Shown: positions 7,607 to 16,778 of the stretch, one piece after another
Position numbering within the stretch: position 1 is the stretch's first letter
Layout: the number at the start of each line of letters is the position of its first letter
Source of the DNA: Giardia muris
Lineage: Eukaryota; Fornicata; Diplomonadida; Hexamitidae
Length of the DNA: 16,778 nucleotides
Assembly (NCBI GenBank): GCA_006247105.1
Contig: VDLU01000026.1
Coordinates: 1 to 16,778 of the forward strand
Reading direction: 5' to 3'
The notes under the pieces: model-generated
What the model was told of the DNA's origin: nothing
The model's database searches: none
The model's input: only the letters and a program-made list of their open reading frames with translations
Position numbers and translations under genes: made by a program

Positions 7607-8866
7607 GGGGCGTCCCCCGCCCGGATCGACCTGAAGCGAGATCAGACCCCCGTGGGTCGAAGGCCCGGGTACGGGGGCCTACAGAAGGATACCAGATTTG
7701 GAACGGTTACAGTGGATTTTGGATCCGGACTCGAGATCAAAAGACCGGAGGGGCGAGGGCGGGTCCGCGGGTCCCTCGAACGGGGGGTCGTACAGGGGTC
7801 CCCCGTGGGCCCACGGCCGTCCCCCTGGGCACGGAACGGATCGGGGGTCCATGCCCTGGCCCGGGAGTCCACATGGGTCCTCACGGGGGCCTTCCCTCCA
7901 GGGGTCATTCGAGGTGTCCCCGGGGGTCCCCTGGGTCCATGGGGCCCTTGAAGTCCTTCAAGATGAACGGGGACGGGGGGCCCGGTCCCTCACGGGGTGG
8001 GCCCTCACACGGGGGGGCTCATGGCTCCATCGGGGACGGGGACTGGGGTCCGACCCCCCCGCCCTCCTTCGAGGGATCCGGGTCATCGGACCATGTGGTC
8101 ATATGGATGGGCCTTCGGGGGGCCACGGTCCCCTCGGGGGTGGGTCATCGAATGGGATGGGGGACTATCTTCCCCCCTTCCATAGCCCGTGGGGTCCCCC
8201 TCGAGTCCTCCATGAACGGGGTCACATGGGGCCTTCAGAGGGTCTCCTGGGCCCGGGCCGAACAGGGGATTCCCGTGGGGTCCGACTCCCCCTTGAATCT
8301 CTGGGGGTCTCGAGCGGGGACCCAGATCCACGCCCCACAGGTCCATGGACCTTCATGGGTGGGGGGGTGGTCCATCATACGGATGGGGGTTCCTTCGGTC
8401 GGGGGTCCGTCCGGTCCTCACGGGACAGGATCCAGGGGGCCTTCACGTCCCCTCATACGGGCCACATGGACCGGGTCATCAGGGGGATCCGGGTCATCAT
8501 ATGGGGCCCGGGCCTCATATCCATGGACGGGGACTCCCCCACGGGGCGGGCCCCCTTCATCGATCGGGTCCCTCACGGATCCTTCAGAGGGTGAAGATCG
8601 GACACGGGCTATCATGGGACTTTCAGGCCCCCACGGGTCATCGGACGGACGATCGAACGGGCCCCCGAGGGCACGAGTAGAGGTAGTGGGTCCATGGGGC
8701 CCGGGACGACGCTCATCATTCCAGACGGGAGGGAACCCTTCCCGCTTTCTCCTTCATTCAAGTTTAGGACCGGAGGGGCGCCGAAGCGACGGGCCCCCTC
8801 AGAGGGGGACCGAAGGGGCGGCCCGAAGGGCGAGGCCACTGTGGGCACCGGCCACTGACTGGGCGT
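7607..8866. other. Intergenic spacer, degenerate G/C-run block, unit 2
   Basis: This is the counterpart of the first spacer block of unit 1, net 10 bases longer. Differences are single-base run-length changes plus a six-base duplication (GGGGAC twice near 8033-8046, once in unit 1). The six-base duplication is shared with unit 3. A 516-codon open frame crosses this block and the pyrimidine tract, but unit 1 breaks the same frame, so it is not called. Confidence 0.85.
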
Positions 8867-8871
8867 GTCTG

Positions 8872-9304
8872 CGTCCCCGGGCGGCCCGCGTCTCCGTGTC
8901 CCTCGCATCTCTCGCATCTCCCGCGTCTCTCATCACCTCTCATCACTTATTATCGTCCCTTATCGTGTCTCGTGTCCCTTATCGTCTCTTATCATCTCTT
9001 ATCGTCCCCCGTCATCTCTCATCGCTCTCATCGCGTCCCCAGCCCCCCCACTCCTCTCGTGGATCCCCCTGGCCCCTCTCATGCCCCCCATGGATCCTCA
9101 TGCCCTCTCATGCCATCTCATGGCCCCCCATGCCCCCCTGACTCCTCTTGAATCACCTCGTGGCCCCCCCTCTCAGGCCTCCCCCCTTCCTCCCTCAGCC
9201 CTCCCCACGCCTGCACACACTCCCCCCCATCCCTCTACCACGTCGGGGAGCCCTCTCCCACATCCGTCTGACTCGTCCCCCCAACCCCCAGGTCTCCAGA
9301 TCCT
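8872..9304. other. Pyrimidine-rich spacer block, unit 2
   Basis: Same C/T-rich strand asymmetry as in unit 1. The main visible difference is one fewer C in the C run near 9083 (six, versus seven in unit 1). No gene is seen. Confidence 0.8.
8902..9035 (+). repeat. Degenerate 9-10 bp pyrimidine minisatellite, unit 2
   Basis: Same 14-copy degenerate array as in unit 1, at offset 7616 from start to end, so there is no net length change. Confidence 0.75.
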
Positions 9305-9336
9305 CCTGGATTAATATTTACTAATGAAAATCCAGG
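9305..9336. promoter_or_regulatory. AT-rich island in a perfect inverted repeat, unit 2
   Basis: Identical to the unit 1 element: CCTGGATT (9305-9312) and AATCCAGG (9329-9336) around the same AT-rich loop. Conservation between units is expected from array homogenisation and does not by itself prove function. Confidence 0.45.
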
Positions 9337-9666
9337 GGAATCCCGGACAATAGAGGGTTCGATCCATCATCTCGTCCCATGGGACTCCCGTCCCCCCTGC
9401 ACCCTTTCGACGGTGTTACGTGACTGTGCACGCAGTGGGAGGGCCGTGGGGGTCGTGGGGATGGCAGGAGACTTGCATGGGGTCATCCTTGGGGACGGGT
9501 CGAGAGGGATGGAGGGGCCACCTAAGGGCCTTGTGGGGGCCTATGAGCGATCTTTGGGGGGTCGGGGGCTCCCGGGACGCTCCTGGGCCGGGGACGGGTC
9601 GAGGCCTGGTGGGCCATTTTTTGAAACTCGACTTCGGACACCAACTTACACCTAAAATCGAGCAGA
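9337..9666. other. Single-copy spacer, unit 2
   Basis: Counterpart of 1722-2052 in unit 1, with a one-base change near 9562 (GGGGGCTCCC versus GGGAGGCTCCC). No gene is seen. Confidence 0.7.
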
Positions 9667-9709
9667 AAGTGCACGAAAGATGGAGGCCGACTTTCGGCTA
9701 CTATAGGGG
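9667..9709 (+). promoter_or_regulatory. 43 bp promoter-like spacer motif, copy 1 of 3, unit 2
   Basis: Identical to copy 1 of unit 1, including the GCCGA-CTT-TCGGC hairpin and TACTATAGGGG. Confidence 0.5.
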
Positions 9710-9803
9710 AAGGAGGAAGGCCGGGCCCCGGGGGACGGGGGACGAAGTGCTGCCGCGGGGCGGGGAGGAGAAGGATCGGAGGGGTCACCTGGGGACCCTC
9801 AAT

Positions 9804-9846
9804 AAGTGGACGAAAGGTGGAGGCCGACTTTCCGCTACTGTAGGGG
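9804..9846 (+). promoter_or_regulatory. 43 bp promoter-like spacer motif, copy 2 of 3, unit 2
   Basis: Identical to copy 2 of unit 1, with the same one-base hairpin mismatch and TACTGTAGGGG. Confidence 0.5.
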
Positions 9847-9894
9847 CCAGGAGGCCGGGGCCCGGGGGCCCGAAGGGGCGAGGCCGGCCGAGGG

Positions 9895-10172
9895 CCCGCC
9901 CCCCTCAAATCGGACGGGGGGAGGGGCGAGAGGCCCCCAAATCGGACGGGGAGGAGGGCTCCAGGGCCCGCCCCCCCTCAAATCGAACGGGGGAGGGGCG
10001 AGAGGCCCCCAAATCGGACGGGGAGGAGGGCTCCAGGGCCCGCCCCCCTCAAATCGAACGGGGGGAGGGGCGAGAGGCCCCAAATCGGACGGGGAGGAGG
10101 GCTCCAGGGCCCGCCCCCCTCAAATCGAACGGGGGGAGGGGCGAGAGGCCCCCAAATCGGACGGGGAGGAGG
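9895..10172 (+). repeat. 73 bp tandem array, 4 copies, unit 2
   Basis: Copies begin at 9895, 9967, 10039 and 10110, with periods of 72, 72 and 71 bp. The last copy is truncated at the same point as in unit 1. Unit 1 has six copies, so this array differs by two whole repeats, the main reason unit 2 is shorter. The first copy again carries TCGGACG and the later ones TCGAACG, so the loss was internal to the array. Confidence 0.95.
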
Positions 10173-10306
10173 CCCCCTCCGAACGGCCCCCTCCCCCCTC
10201 GGTCTTCCTCCCTCCCCCCCTCGCCCGGTCCTGAACGAAGTGCCGTCGCAGGGAGGGGAGTGAGCTGGGGAAGAAGGACCACAACCCCCACCTAGAGACC
10301 TTCAAT
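10173..10306. other. Spacer between array and promoter-proximal motif, unit 2
   Basis: Counterpart of 2709-2842 in unit 1 at constant offset 7464. No gene is seen. Confidence 0.6.
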
Positions 10307-10348
10307 AAGTGGCCCAAAGATGGAGGCCGATTTTCGGCTACTATAGGG
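10307..10348 (+). promoter_or_regulatory. Gene-proximal promoter-like motif, copy 3 of 3, unit 2
   Basis: Same as 2843-2884 in unit 1, ending in TACTATAGGG, 115 bp before the SSU 5' end. Confidence 0.55.
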
Positions 10349-10463
10349 AAGGCACGACGAGGCCGGACCGGGACGAGAAGACCCACCCGACGACGAGTGT
10401 GGATCGTACGACGAGAGGACGGAAGGGCCGGCCCACAACGGACGGATCGACCGATCGACAGAC
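10349..10463 (+). other. Presumed 5' external transcribed spacer, unit 2
   Basis: 115 bases between the gene-proximal motif and the SSU, the same as in unit 1. Confidence 0.45.
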
Positions 10464-11892
10464 CATCCGGTTGATCCTGCCGGAGTACTACGCTACCCCC
10501 AAGGACAAAAGCCATGCAAGCGGACACGAGGTATGAAGTGGCGGACGGCTCGGTACAACGGTACGAGTCTGACCGGGGGTGAAGGCTAGACGGATACCGC
10601 TGGCAACCCAGCGCCAAGACGAGTGCTCAAGAGCGGGGAAGGAAAGCACGCGATGGAGCGAATGCCCGGATGAGGTTCCGAGGTATTACCTAGTCGGTAG
10701 AGTAGTGGTCTACGGAGGGGATGATGCCTGGCGGAGGATCAGGGTTTGACTCCGGAGAACGGGCCTGAGAGACGGCCCGTACATCCAAGGACGGCAGCAG
10801 GCGCGGAACTTGCCCAATGCGTGAAGGCGTGAGGCAGCAACGGGGGATCCCATGAAATGGGAAGACTGGGGGGTAGATGACCCCAGCACAAGTCGAGGGA
10901 AAGGTCTGGTGCCAGCAGCCGCGGTAATTCCAGCTCGGCAGGCGTCGTACGGCGCTGTTGCAGTTAAAACGTCCGGAGTCGAGACGTCCAGCCGGGAGGA
11001 AAGAGGAGCGCTTAAGGCGGGAGTGAGTACGAGAAAGCCCGGGACGGACATGAAGGTGAATGGGTAAGGGCATGTGTATTGGTGGGGGACGGGTGAAATA
11101 GGATGATCCGACCAAGACAGACAAAGGCGTAGGCACTTGCCAAGACCATATCAGTCGAACCAGGACGAAGCCCGGGGGCGAGAAGGCGATTAGACACCAC
11201 CGTATTCCCGGGCGTAAACGATGCCACCGAGAGACTGGCCAGGTCGTCAGGATCGAAGGGAAACCGATCAGGGTACGGGCTCTGGGGGGAGTATGGCCGC
11301 AAGGCTGGAACTTGAAGGCATTGACGGAGGGGTACCACCAGACGTGGAGTCTGCGGCTCAATTTGACTCAACGCGAACACCTTACCAGGCCCAGACGTAC
11401 GGAGGATCGACGGTTGAGAGGACCTTCGTGATCGTACGAGTGGTGGTGCATGGCCGTTCACAGCCCGTGGCTTGAGCCGTCTGCTTGACTGCGACAACGA
11501 GCGAGACCCTAACCTGGATGGGACCGCCAATGGTGAATTGGAGGAAGGTGGGGCGATAACAGGTCTGTGATGCCCTTAGACGCCCTGGGCTGCACGCGTA
11601 CTACACTGTGGGGATGAAACCACGTCGAGTTGTGAAGCTTGATGAGATCAAACCCCCACGTGGTTGGGATCGTGGACTGGAACGTCCTCGTGAACCTGGA
11701 ATGTCTAGTAGGCGTAGGTCATCAATCTACGCCGGATACGTCCCTGCCCCTTGTACACACCGCCCGTCGCTCCTACCGACTGGGTCTTCTGGCGAGCTCC
11801 TGGGAGGGATGAACCGAACAGGGACGAACCGCGAGGCTTGGAGGAAGGAGAAGTCGTAACAAGGTATCCGTAGGTGAACCTGCGGATGGATC
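10464..11892 (+). rRNA. SSU rRNA: Small subunit (16S-like/18S) rRNA, unit 2
   Basis: Second complete SSU gene, starting with ATCCGGTTGATCCTGCCGG and ending after GTGAACCTGCGGATGG. The 530-loop, decoding-site and 3' signatures lie at the same offset (7464) as in unit 1, and I saw no difference between the two copies on reading. Length is about 1.43 kb. Absence of indels here contrasts with the LSU of the same unit. Confidence 0.98.
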
Positions 11893-11928
11893 CATCGAGA
11901 GGGAAGGTACGAGGATGAAGGCAATGAG
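11893..11928 (+). other. ITS1, unit 2
   Basis: About 35 bases between SSU and 5.8S, the same as in unit 1. Boundaries are estimates. Confidence 0.75.
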
Positions 11929-12054
11929 ATGACGCGACCCGGTGGATGCCTTGGCTCGGGGGACGATGAAGGACGTGGCTGACGACGATACTCGATGTGG
12001 TCCAAGCACGTGACATCGATCTTCGAATGGATCATCGGGGTGGTGGGGTGATCT
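11929..12054 (+). rRNA. 5.8S rRNA: 5.8S rRNA, unit 2
   Basis: Second 5.8S gene with the CGGTGGATGCCTTGGCTC and GATGAAGGACGTGGC cores and the same predicted pairing of its 3' part with the LSU 5' end (12034-12043 with 12110-12119). The offset to unit 1 is constant, so there is no net indel. Ends are accurate to about 10 bases. Confidence 0.93.
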
Positions 12055-12100
12055 ACGAACTGGGTTGTTCGAGGGGTTGAACGATGGGGAATGAGATGAG
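12055..12100 (+). other. ITS2, unit 2
   Basis: About 45 bases, the same as in unit 1. Boundaries are inferred from the 5.8S/LSU pairing. Confidence 0.65.
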
Positions 12101-13828
12101 GATCCCCCCCCACTCCGATGAAGATGACGGGTGGAACTTAAGCATATCAGTACGCCAGGAGAAGACACCAACCGGGATTCCTTGATTAGCGGCGAGCGAT
12201 CCAGGAGTAGTCCGACCTCGAAGCGATGAGCGTTGTGAGGACTGGGGGGATGTCCTAAACCCGAAGATGGGTTGAAACCCACACCAAGGAGGGTGCCAGT
12301 CCCGTAGGGATGGACACAACCCCAACGACGAGTACCTCTGCTTGAGAGTGTAGAGGGAAGAGGAGGTGGTACCCTTCTAAGGCTAAATACCGCCCCGAGA
12401 CCGATAGAGGACCAAGTAGTGCGAACGAAAGGTGAGAAGGATGCCGACCCAGGCACGTCAAAAGACCCTGAACCCGGGAGGCGACTCCCGACCTGTCGAT
12501 GATCGATTGGTCGGGCCCGTCTCGAAACACGGACCGAGGAGTTAGGACCGATCGCGAGTCATGTGGCAAAGGGAAGTCAAGACTTCAAGGGGCCCCTTAC
12601 AAGGGCAGAGCGATCGGTCCTAGACCCGAAAGGTGGTGATCTACACTTGACCAGGGTGAAGCCAGACGAAAGCCTGGTGGAGGCCCATCCCGGTGCTGAC
12701 GTGCAAATCGCTCGGTCGAGTTGAGTGTAGGGGCGAAAGACTCATCGAACCACCTGGTAGCTGGTTACCTCCGAAATGTCTCCCAGGATAGCCGACATCA
12801 TGAACAGCTGCCCTAGGTAAGGCCACGATCGGTGGGAGTAGGGAGGTCACTCCTTATCCACCCCTCGAACCATGAACAAGGGTGGAGCGGGGCCAACTTG
12901 TGTGGGCCCCCTCAACAGTGTTGATGTCGAGTGGGCCTCTCCTGGTAAGCAGGACGGGCAAGACGGGATGAACCGACAGTCGGGGGAAGGTGTGGAAGTG
13001 TATGCTCGATCAAACGGTGTCCGTCGATCGTGACAGCTGGAAGGTGGCCTTAACAGTAGGAAGCCTCTAAGGAGTGTGTAACAACCCACCAGCCGAATCG
13101 AGGGGCCCGGAAAATGGAACACGCCGAAGCATACGATCGGAACCCGACCGAGATGTGTCTCGGGTAGGAGGTCGTCATGATCGAGTCGAAGCCATGGGGT
13201 GACACGTGGTGGATCGAGTCATGATTGCTGATCTCGGTAGTAGTAGCCATTACTCCATCTGGAGGCCTGACGTGGAGATGGGTTCCGTATCCCTGTCGAT
13301 CAGATACGGGTGACACGATCCTAAGTCCGATGGTGTACGCCGTACCATGGGGTCATCCTCACAGGACGATAGGGCTGACCGGTTAACATCCCGGTGGTAT
13401 GATGGGGTCTTGGTGACATCCTTTCACAACGGTACATGAACGAAGCACATGGTGGGAGTCATCCCGTCCTACCCCAGTCCCCCATGGCCAGTAGTACTTC
13501 AGGTCGTGCATGGCCATGATGGATCACATGTCCCTTCGGTCATCCATGAAACCCGTTGTGTCCCCCCCATCCTGATCGTACCACAACCGCAACAGGACTC
13601 CAAGGTGATCAGCCTCTAGGCGGGAGAGACCATGACTCAGGGAAGTCGGCAACTAGCTCCGTAACCTCGGGAGAAGGAGTGGCTCTGATCGATCAGAACC
13701 GGCACGGACCGAGGGATCCCGACTGTCTACTAACAACATAGCGTCGTGCCAGTCGTCATGGATGCGTACACGACGTGATTTCTGCCCAGTGCCATGACCG
13801 TCACCATGAAGAGGTTCATCCAAGCCCT

Positions 13829-13880
<52 letters not shown>

Positions 13881-14324
13881 GGGTAATTTCCGACGTGCAT
13901 GAATGGATCAACGAGGATCCCACTGTCCCAAGTCATGCCTCCGTGAACCTACAGACCGGGAACGGGCGGGTGTTGGTCGGCGGGGCAAGAAGACCCTTTT
14001 GAGCTTGACTCCAATCCGATCCTGGGGGATGGGATCATCGGTGCAGCATACAGGGGAGGCCGCTTCCATGAGATACCCTGACGTTGTTCACCATCCCACT
14101 CACCGACTTACATCGGCACACGGTCGGATGGGGAGTTTGGCTGGGGCGGCGCGCCTGCTAGATCACACCGCAGGCGTCCTATGGTAAGCTCAGTGAGGTC
14201 GGAAACCTCACGTGGAGCATAAGGGCATAAGCTTACTTGACTAGTACCCCCTGTCCCGGTACTTGCCGTGAAAGCGTGGCCTAACGATCCTTCAACCGCT
14301 CCGGTAATCCGAGCGTGGAGGTGA

Positions 14325-14368
<44 letters not shown>

Positions 14369-14370
14369 CC

Positions 14371-14413
<43 letters not shown>

Positions 14414-14463
14414 CCGTCCGCATGCATCGGTGCGGAAGCGTCGGATTGTTCACCCGTCTAAGG

Positions 14464-14507
<44 letters not shown>

Positions 14508-14776
14508 TCCTACCGACCATCTCCATGCGTCCAGTACGTCGGGTCAGTACGAGAGGAACACCCGTCGCGAGCCTCCGATCTCCCGGTTGTTTGACTTGAC
14601 AGTGCCGGTCTGTCGCGCTCGGGGGACTAGCACTGAACGCCTCTAAGTGTCCATCCCACCTACTCGCATGGGTTGAGGGGCTTCCCCTCGATTCGCCCGG
14701 GTTGACGACCCTTTTCTCCGACCTACTGTACGGCGTGGAGCTTCTTGCGACCGCCTGAGGTTTGGTTCGGGTTGGC
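12101..14776 (+). rRNA. LSU rRNA: Large subunit rRNA, unit 2, with six one-base deletions
   Basis: Second LSU gene with the same signatures, including GTTACCACAGGGATAACTGG (about 14332) and the sarcin-ricin loop AGTACGAGAGGAAC (14546-14559). Relative to unit 1 it lacks one base in each of six runs: CCC to CC near 12154, C6 to C5 near 13489, C8 to C7 near 13562, AAA to AA near 13651, CCC to CC near 13956, and TTTTT to TTTT near 14385. The last lies in GGCTTTTTGATCC, a run that is five T in LSU genes I know. Either these are consensus errors or the copy is defective. Confidence 0.93.
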
Positions 14777-15065
14777 ATTCCCCCCGAGCCCCCGAGGGTC
14801 GAAGACCTGAGGGGGTGAGGGAAGGGCCGGAACAACCCCCCCGAGGGTCGTGAGACCCGAAGGGGGGGCCGGAAGCGAGGCCCCCCGCCCCGAGGAAGAC
14901 CTGAAGGGGGGTGAGGGCATCCCCCGTCATACCAGGGGGGTGGGAAGGGCTCCCCTCCGGTCGTGGGACCAGGGGGGTGAGGGCCCCCGGTCGTAAGGGG
15001 GCATCCCCGAGGGGTGAGACTTGAGGCGCCGAGGGTCATACCAGGGGGGGTGAGGGCCCCAAGGG
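14777..15065. other. Post-LSU G-rich spacer with small hairpins, unit 2
   Basis: Same as 7319-7606, with hairpins at 14797-14807, 14845-14858 and 14959-14970. One G run near 15043 is one base longer (7 versus 6). This is a candidate 3' external spacer; no gene is seen. Confidence 0.6.
14797..14970 (+). terminator. Candidate Pol I termination/3' processing zone, unit 2
   Basis: Three GGTC/GACC hairpins with intervening G tracts, at the same distance from the LSU as in unit 1. Assignment rests on position and repetition only. Confidence 0.3.
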
Positions 15066-16335
15066 GGGGCGTCCCCCGCCCGGATCGACCTGAAGCGAGA
15101 TCAGACCCCCGTGGGTCGAAGGCCCGGGTACGGGGGCCTACAGAAGGATACCAGATTTGGAACGGTTACAGTGGATTTTGGATCCGGACTCGAGATCAAA
15201 AGACCGGAGGGGCGAGGGCGGGTCCGCGGGTCCCTCGAACGGGGGGTCGTACAGGGGTCCCCCGTGGGCCCACGGCCGTCCCCCTGGGCACGGAACGGAT
15301 CGGGGGTCCATGCCCTGGCCGGGAGTCCACATGGGTCCTCACGGGGCCTTCCCTCCAGGGGTCATTCGAGGTGTCCCCGGGGGTCCCCTGGGTCCATGGG
15401 GCCCTTGAAGTCCTTCAAGATGAACGGGGACGGGGGGCCCGGTCCCTCACGGGGTGGGCCCTCACACGGGGGGGGCTCATGGCTCCATCGGGGACGGGGA
15501 CTGGGGTCCGACCCCCCCGCCCTCCTTCGAGGGATCCGGGTCATCGGACCATGTGGTCATATGGATGGGCCTTCGGGGGGCCACGGTCCCCTCGGGGGTG
15601 GGTCATCGAATGGGATGGGGGACTATCTTCCCCCCCCCCTCGACCCTGGGTCCCCCTCGAGTCCTCCATGAACGGGACGGAGGTCCACGGGGGCCAGGGG
15701 ATCCCGTGGGGTCCCCTTGAATCTCTGGGGTCTCGGGCCGGACCCTCACTCTCACGGGATCATCGTACGGGTGGGGGTGGGGGGGCCCTCACGGGTCCTT
15801 CCACGGGCCCCATAGGTCCATGGACCTTCATGGGTGGGGGGTGGTCCATCATACGGATGGGGGTTCCTTCGGTCGGGGGTCCGTCCGGTCCTCACGGGAC
15901 AGGATCCAGGGGGCCTTCACGTCCCCTCATACGGGCCACATGGACCGGGTCATCAGGGGGATCCGGGTCATCATATGGGGCCCGGGCCTCATATCCATGG
16001 ACGGGGACTCCCCCACGGGGCGGGCCCCCTTCATCGATCGGGTCCCTCACGGATCCTTCAGAGGGTGAAGATCGGACACGGCATGGGACTTTCAGGCCCC
16101 CACGGGTCATCGGACGGACGATCGAACGGGCCCCCGAGGGCACGAGTAGAGGTAGTGGGTCCATGGGGCCCGGGACGACGCTCATCATTCCAGACGGGAG
16201 GGAACCCTTCCCGCTTTCTCCTTCATTCAAGTTTAGGACCGGAGGGGCGCCGAAGCGACGGGCCCCCTCAGAGGGGGACCGAAGGGGCGGCCCGAAGGGC
16301 GAGGCCACTGTGGGCACCGGTCACTGACTGGGCGT
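15066..16335. other. Intergenic spacer, degenerate G/C-run block, unit 3
   Basis: Counterpart of 1-1250. It shares with unit 2 the GGGGAC duplication and the longer G run in TACGGGGGCC, but contains a diverged segment at about 15631-15814 and a five-base deletion near 16080 (CACGGCATGGG where units 1 and 2 have CACGGGCTATCATGGG). No gene is seen. Confidence 0.85.
15631..15814. other. Diverged spacer segment specific to unit 3
   Basis: The flanks match units 1 and 2 closely, but within this segment only islands such as GTCCTCCATGAACGGG, ATCCCGTGGGGTCC and TTGAATCTCTGGGG are shared. The segment is about 17 bases longer than its counterpart (about 8171-8339) and carries its own G-rich stretch near 15768-15787. 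This is a different spacer variant rather than random error. Confidence 0.8.
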
Positions 16336-16340
16336 GTCTG

Positions 16341-16760
16341 CGTCCCCGGGCGGCCCGCGTCTCCGTGTCCCTCGCATCTCTCGCATCTCCCGCGTCTCTC
16401 ATCACCTCTCATCACTTATTATCGTCCCTTATCGTGTCTCGTGTCCCTTATCGTCTCTTATCATCTCTTATCGTCCCCCGTCATCTCTCATCGCTCTCAT
16501 CGCGTCCCAGCCCCCCCACTCCTCTCGTGGATCCCCCTGGCCCCTCTCATGGATCCTCATGGATCCTCATGCCCCCTCATGCCCCCCATGCCCCCCTGAC
16601 TCCTCTTGAATCACCTCGTGGCCCCCCTCTCAGGCCTCCCCCTTCCTCCCTCAGCCCTCCCCACGCCTGCACACACTCCCCCCCATCCCTCTACCACGTC
16701 GGGGAGCCCTCTCCCACATCCGTCTGACTCGTCCCCCCAACCCCCAGGTCTCCAGATCCT
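16341..16760. other. Pyrimidine-rich spacer block, unit 3
   Basis: Same block as in the other units. The CTCATGCC-type repeat near 16540-16600 is rearranged: CTCATGGATC occurs twice in a row and the stretch is shorter. No gene is seen. Confidence 0.8.
16371..16504 (+). repeat. Degenerate 9-10 bp pyrimidine minisatellite, unit 3
   Basis: Same array at offset 15085 from unit 1, with both ends conserved and no net length change, although the spacer on either side varies. Confidence 0.75.
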
Positions 16761-16778
16761 CCTGGATTAATATTTACT
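16761..16778. promoter_or_regulatory. AT-rich island, truncated by window end, unit 3
   Basis: The left arm CCTGGATT and part of the AT-rich loop are present; the right arm lies beyond the window. Confidence 0.4.

Larger units (their letters stand above)
7607..15065 (+). repeat. rDNA tandem unit 2 (complete)
   Basis: This is a complete second copy of the rDNA unit. The offset to unit 1 is 7606 at its start, 7616 after the first spacer block, 7614 before the 73 bp array, 7464 from the array end through the SSU, and 7458 by the LSU 3' end. The offset changes therefore locate the differences: small spacer indels, loss of two 73 bp repeats, and six one-base LSU deletions. Confidence 0.95.
15066..16778 (+). 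repeat. rDNA tandem unit 3 (partial, spacer only)
   Basis: This is the beginning of a third unit, containing spacer only. It follows units 1 and 2 closely except for a diverged stretch at about 15631-15814, a 5-base deletion near 16080, a C-to-T change near 16321, and a rearranged short-repeat stretch near 16540-16600. The window ends inside the AT-rich island, before any rRNA gene. Confidence 0.93.

Noticed and set aside
7591..9141. 516-codon open frame on the + strand in the unit 2 spacer
   Set aside because: The same DNA in unit 1 splits between different frames because of run-length changes, composition is Gly/Pro/Arg/Ser-rich low complexity, and no domain is recognisable.
15014..16327. 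437-codon open frame at the LSU-spacer junction of unit 3
   Set aside because: It translates the same G/C-run spacer as in units 1 and 2, where the frame is not kept.
1..16778. CRISPR array, insertion sequence or bacterial operon
   Set aside because: Repeats are either whole rDNA units or contiguous tandem arrays without spacers; no transposase, cas gene or bacterial gene was found.

Overview
The window holds tandem, head-to-tail nuclear ribosomal DNA from a eukaryote, all transcribed on the + strand. It contains one unit nearly complete from within the spacer (1-7606), one complete unit (7607-15065) and the start of a third (15066-16778). No protein-coding gene is supported. The long open frames are by-products of GC-rich rRNA and spacer sequence, and they break between otherwise near-identical copies.

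Organism: the SSU gene is only about 1.43 kb, the ITS1 and ITS2 are tens of bases long, and the LSU gene is about 2.7 kb. The order is SSU-5.8S-LSU with eukaryotic signatures, including a separate 5.8S gene and an SSU beginning with the standard CCGGTTGATCCTGCCGG. This combination fits a diplomonad, specifically Giardia. The moderate GC of the genes (less extreme than I recall for G. intestinalis) and the SSU length make G. muris or a close relative my best guess. That is recall and inference, not a search result.

Layout of a unit, with unit 1 coordinates: a G/C-run-rich degenerate spacer block (1-1250); a pyrimidine-rich block (about 1256-1690) containing a 9-10 bp periodic array; an AT-rich island framed by a perfect 8 bp inverted repeat (1690-1721); a single-copy spacer; two copies of a 43 bp promoter-like motif (2053, 2190); a 73 bp tandem array (2281-2708); a third copy of the 43 bp motif (2843-2884); a presumed 5' external transcribed spacer (2885-2999); SSU, ITS1, 5.8S, ITS2 and LSU (3000-7318); and a G-rich region with small GGTC/GACC hairpins just after the LSU (7319-7606), a candidate 3' processing or termination zone.

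Variation between units: unit 1 has 6 copies of the 73 bp repeat and unit 2 has 4, which explains most of the length difference (7606 versus 7459 bp). The aligned SSU genes keep a constant offset throughout. The LSU of unit 2 has six one-base homopolymer deletions relative to unit 1, one of them in a highly conserved stretch beside the peptidyl-transferase centre. This looks like long-read consensus error unless the copy is a real pseudogene. Unit 3 carries a diverged spacer segment (about 15631-15814), so the array contains at least two spacer types.
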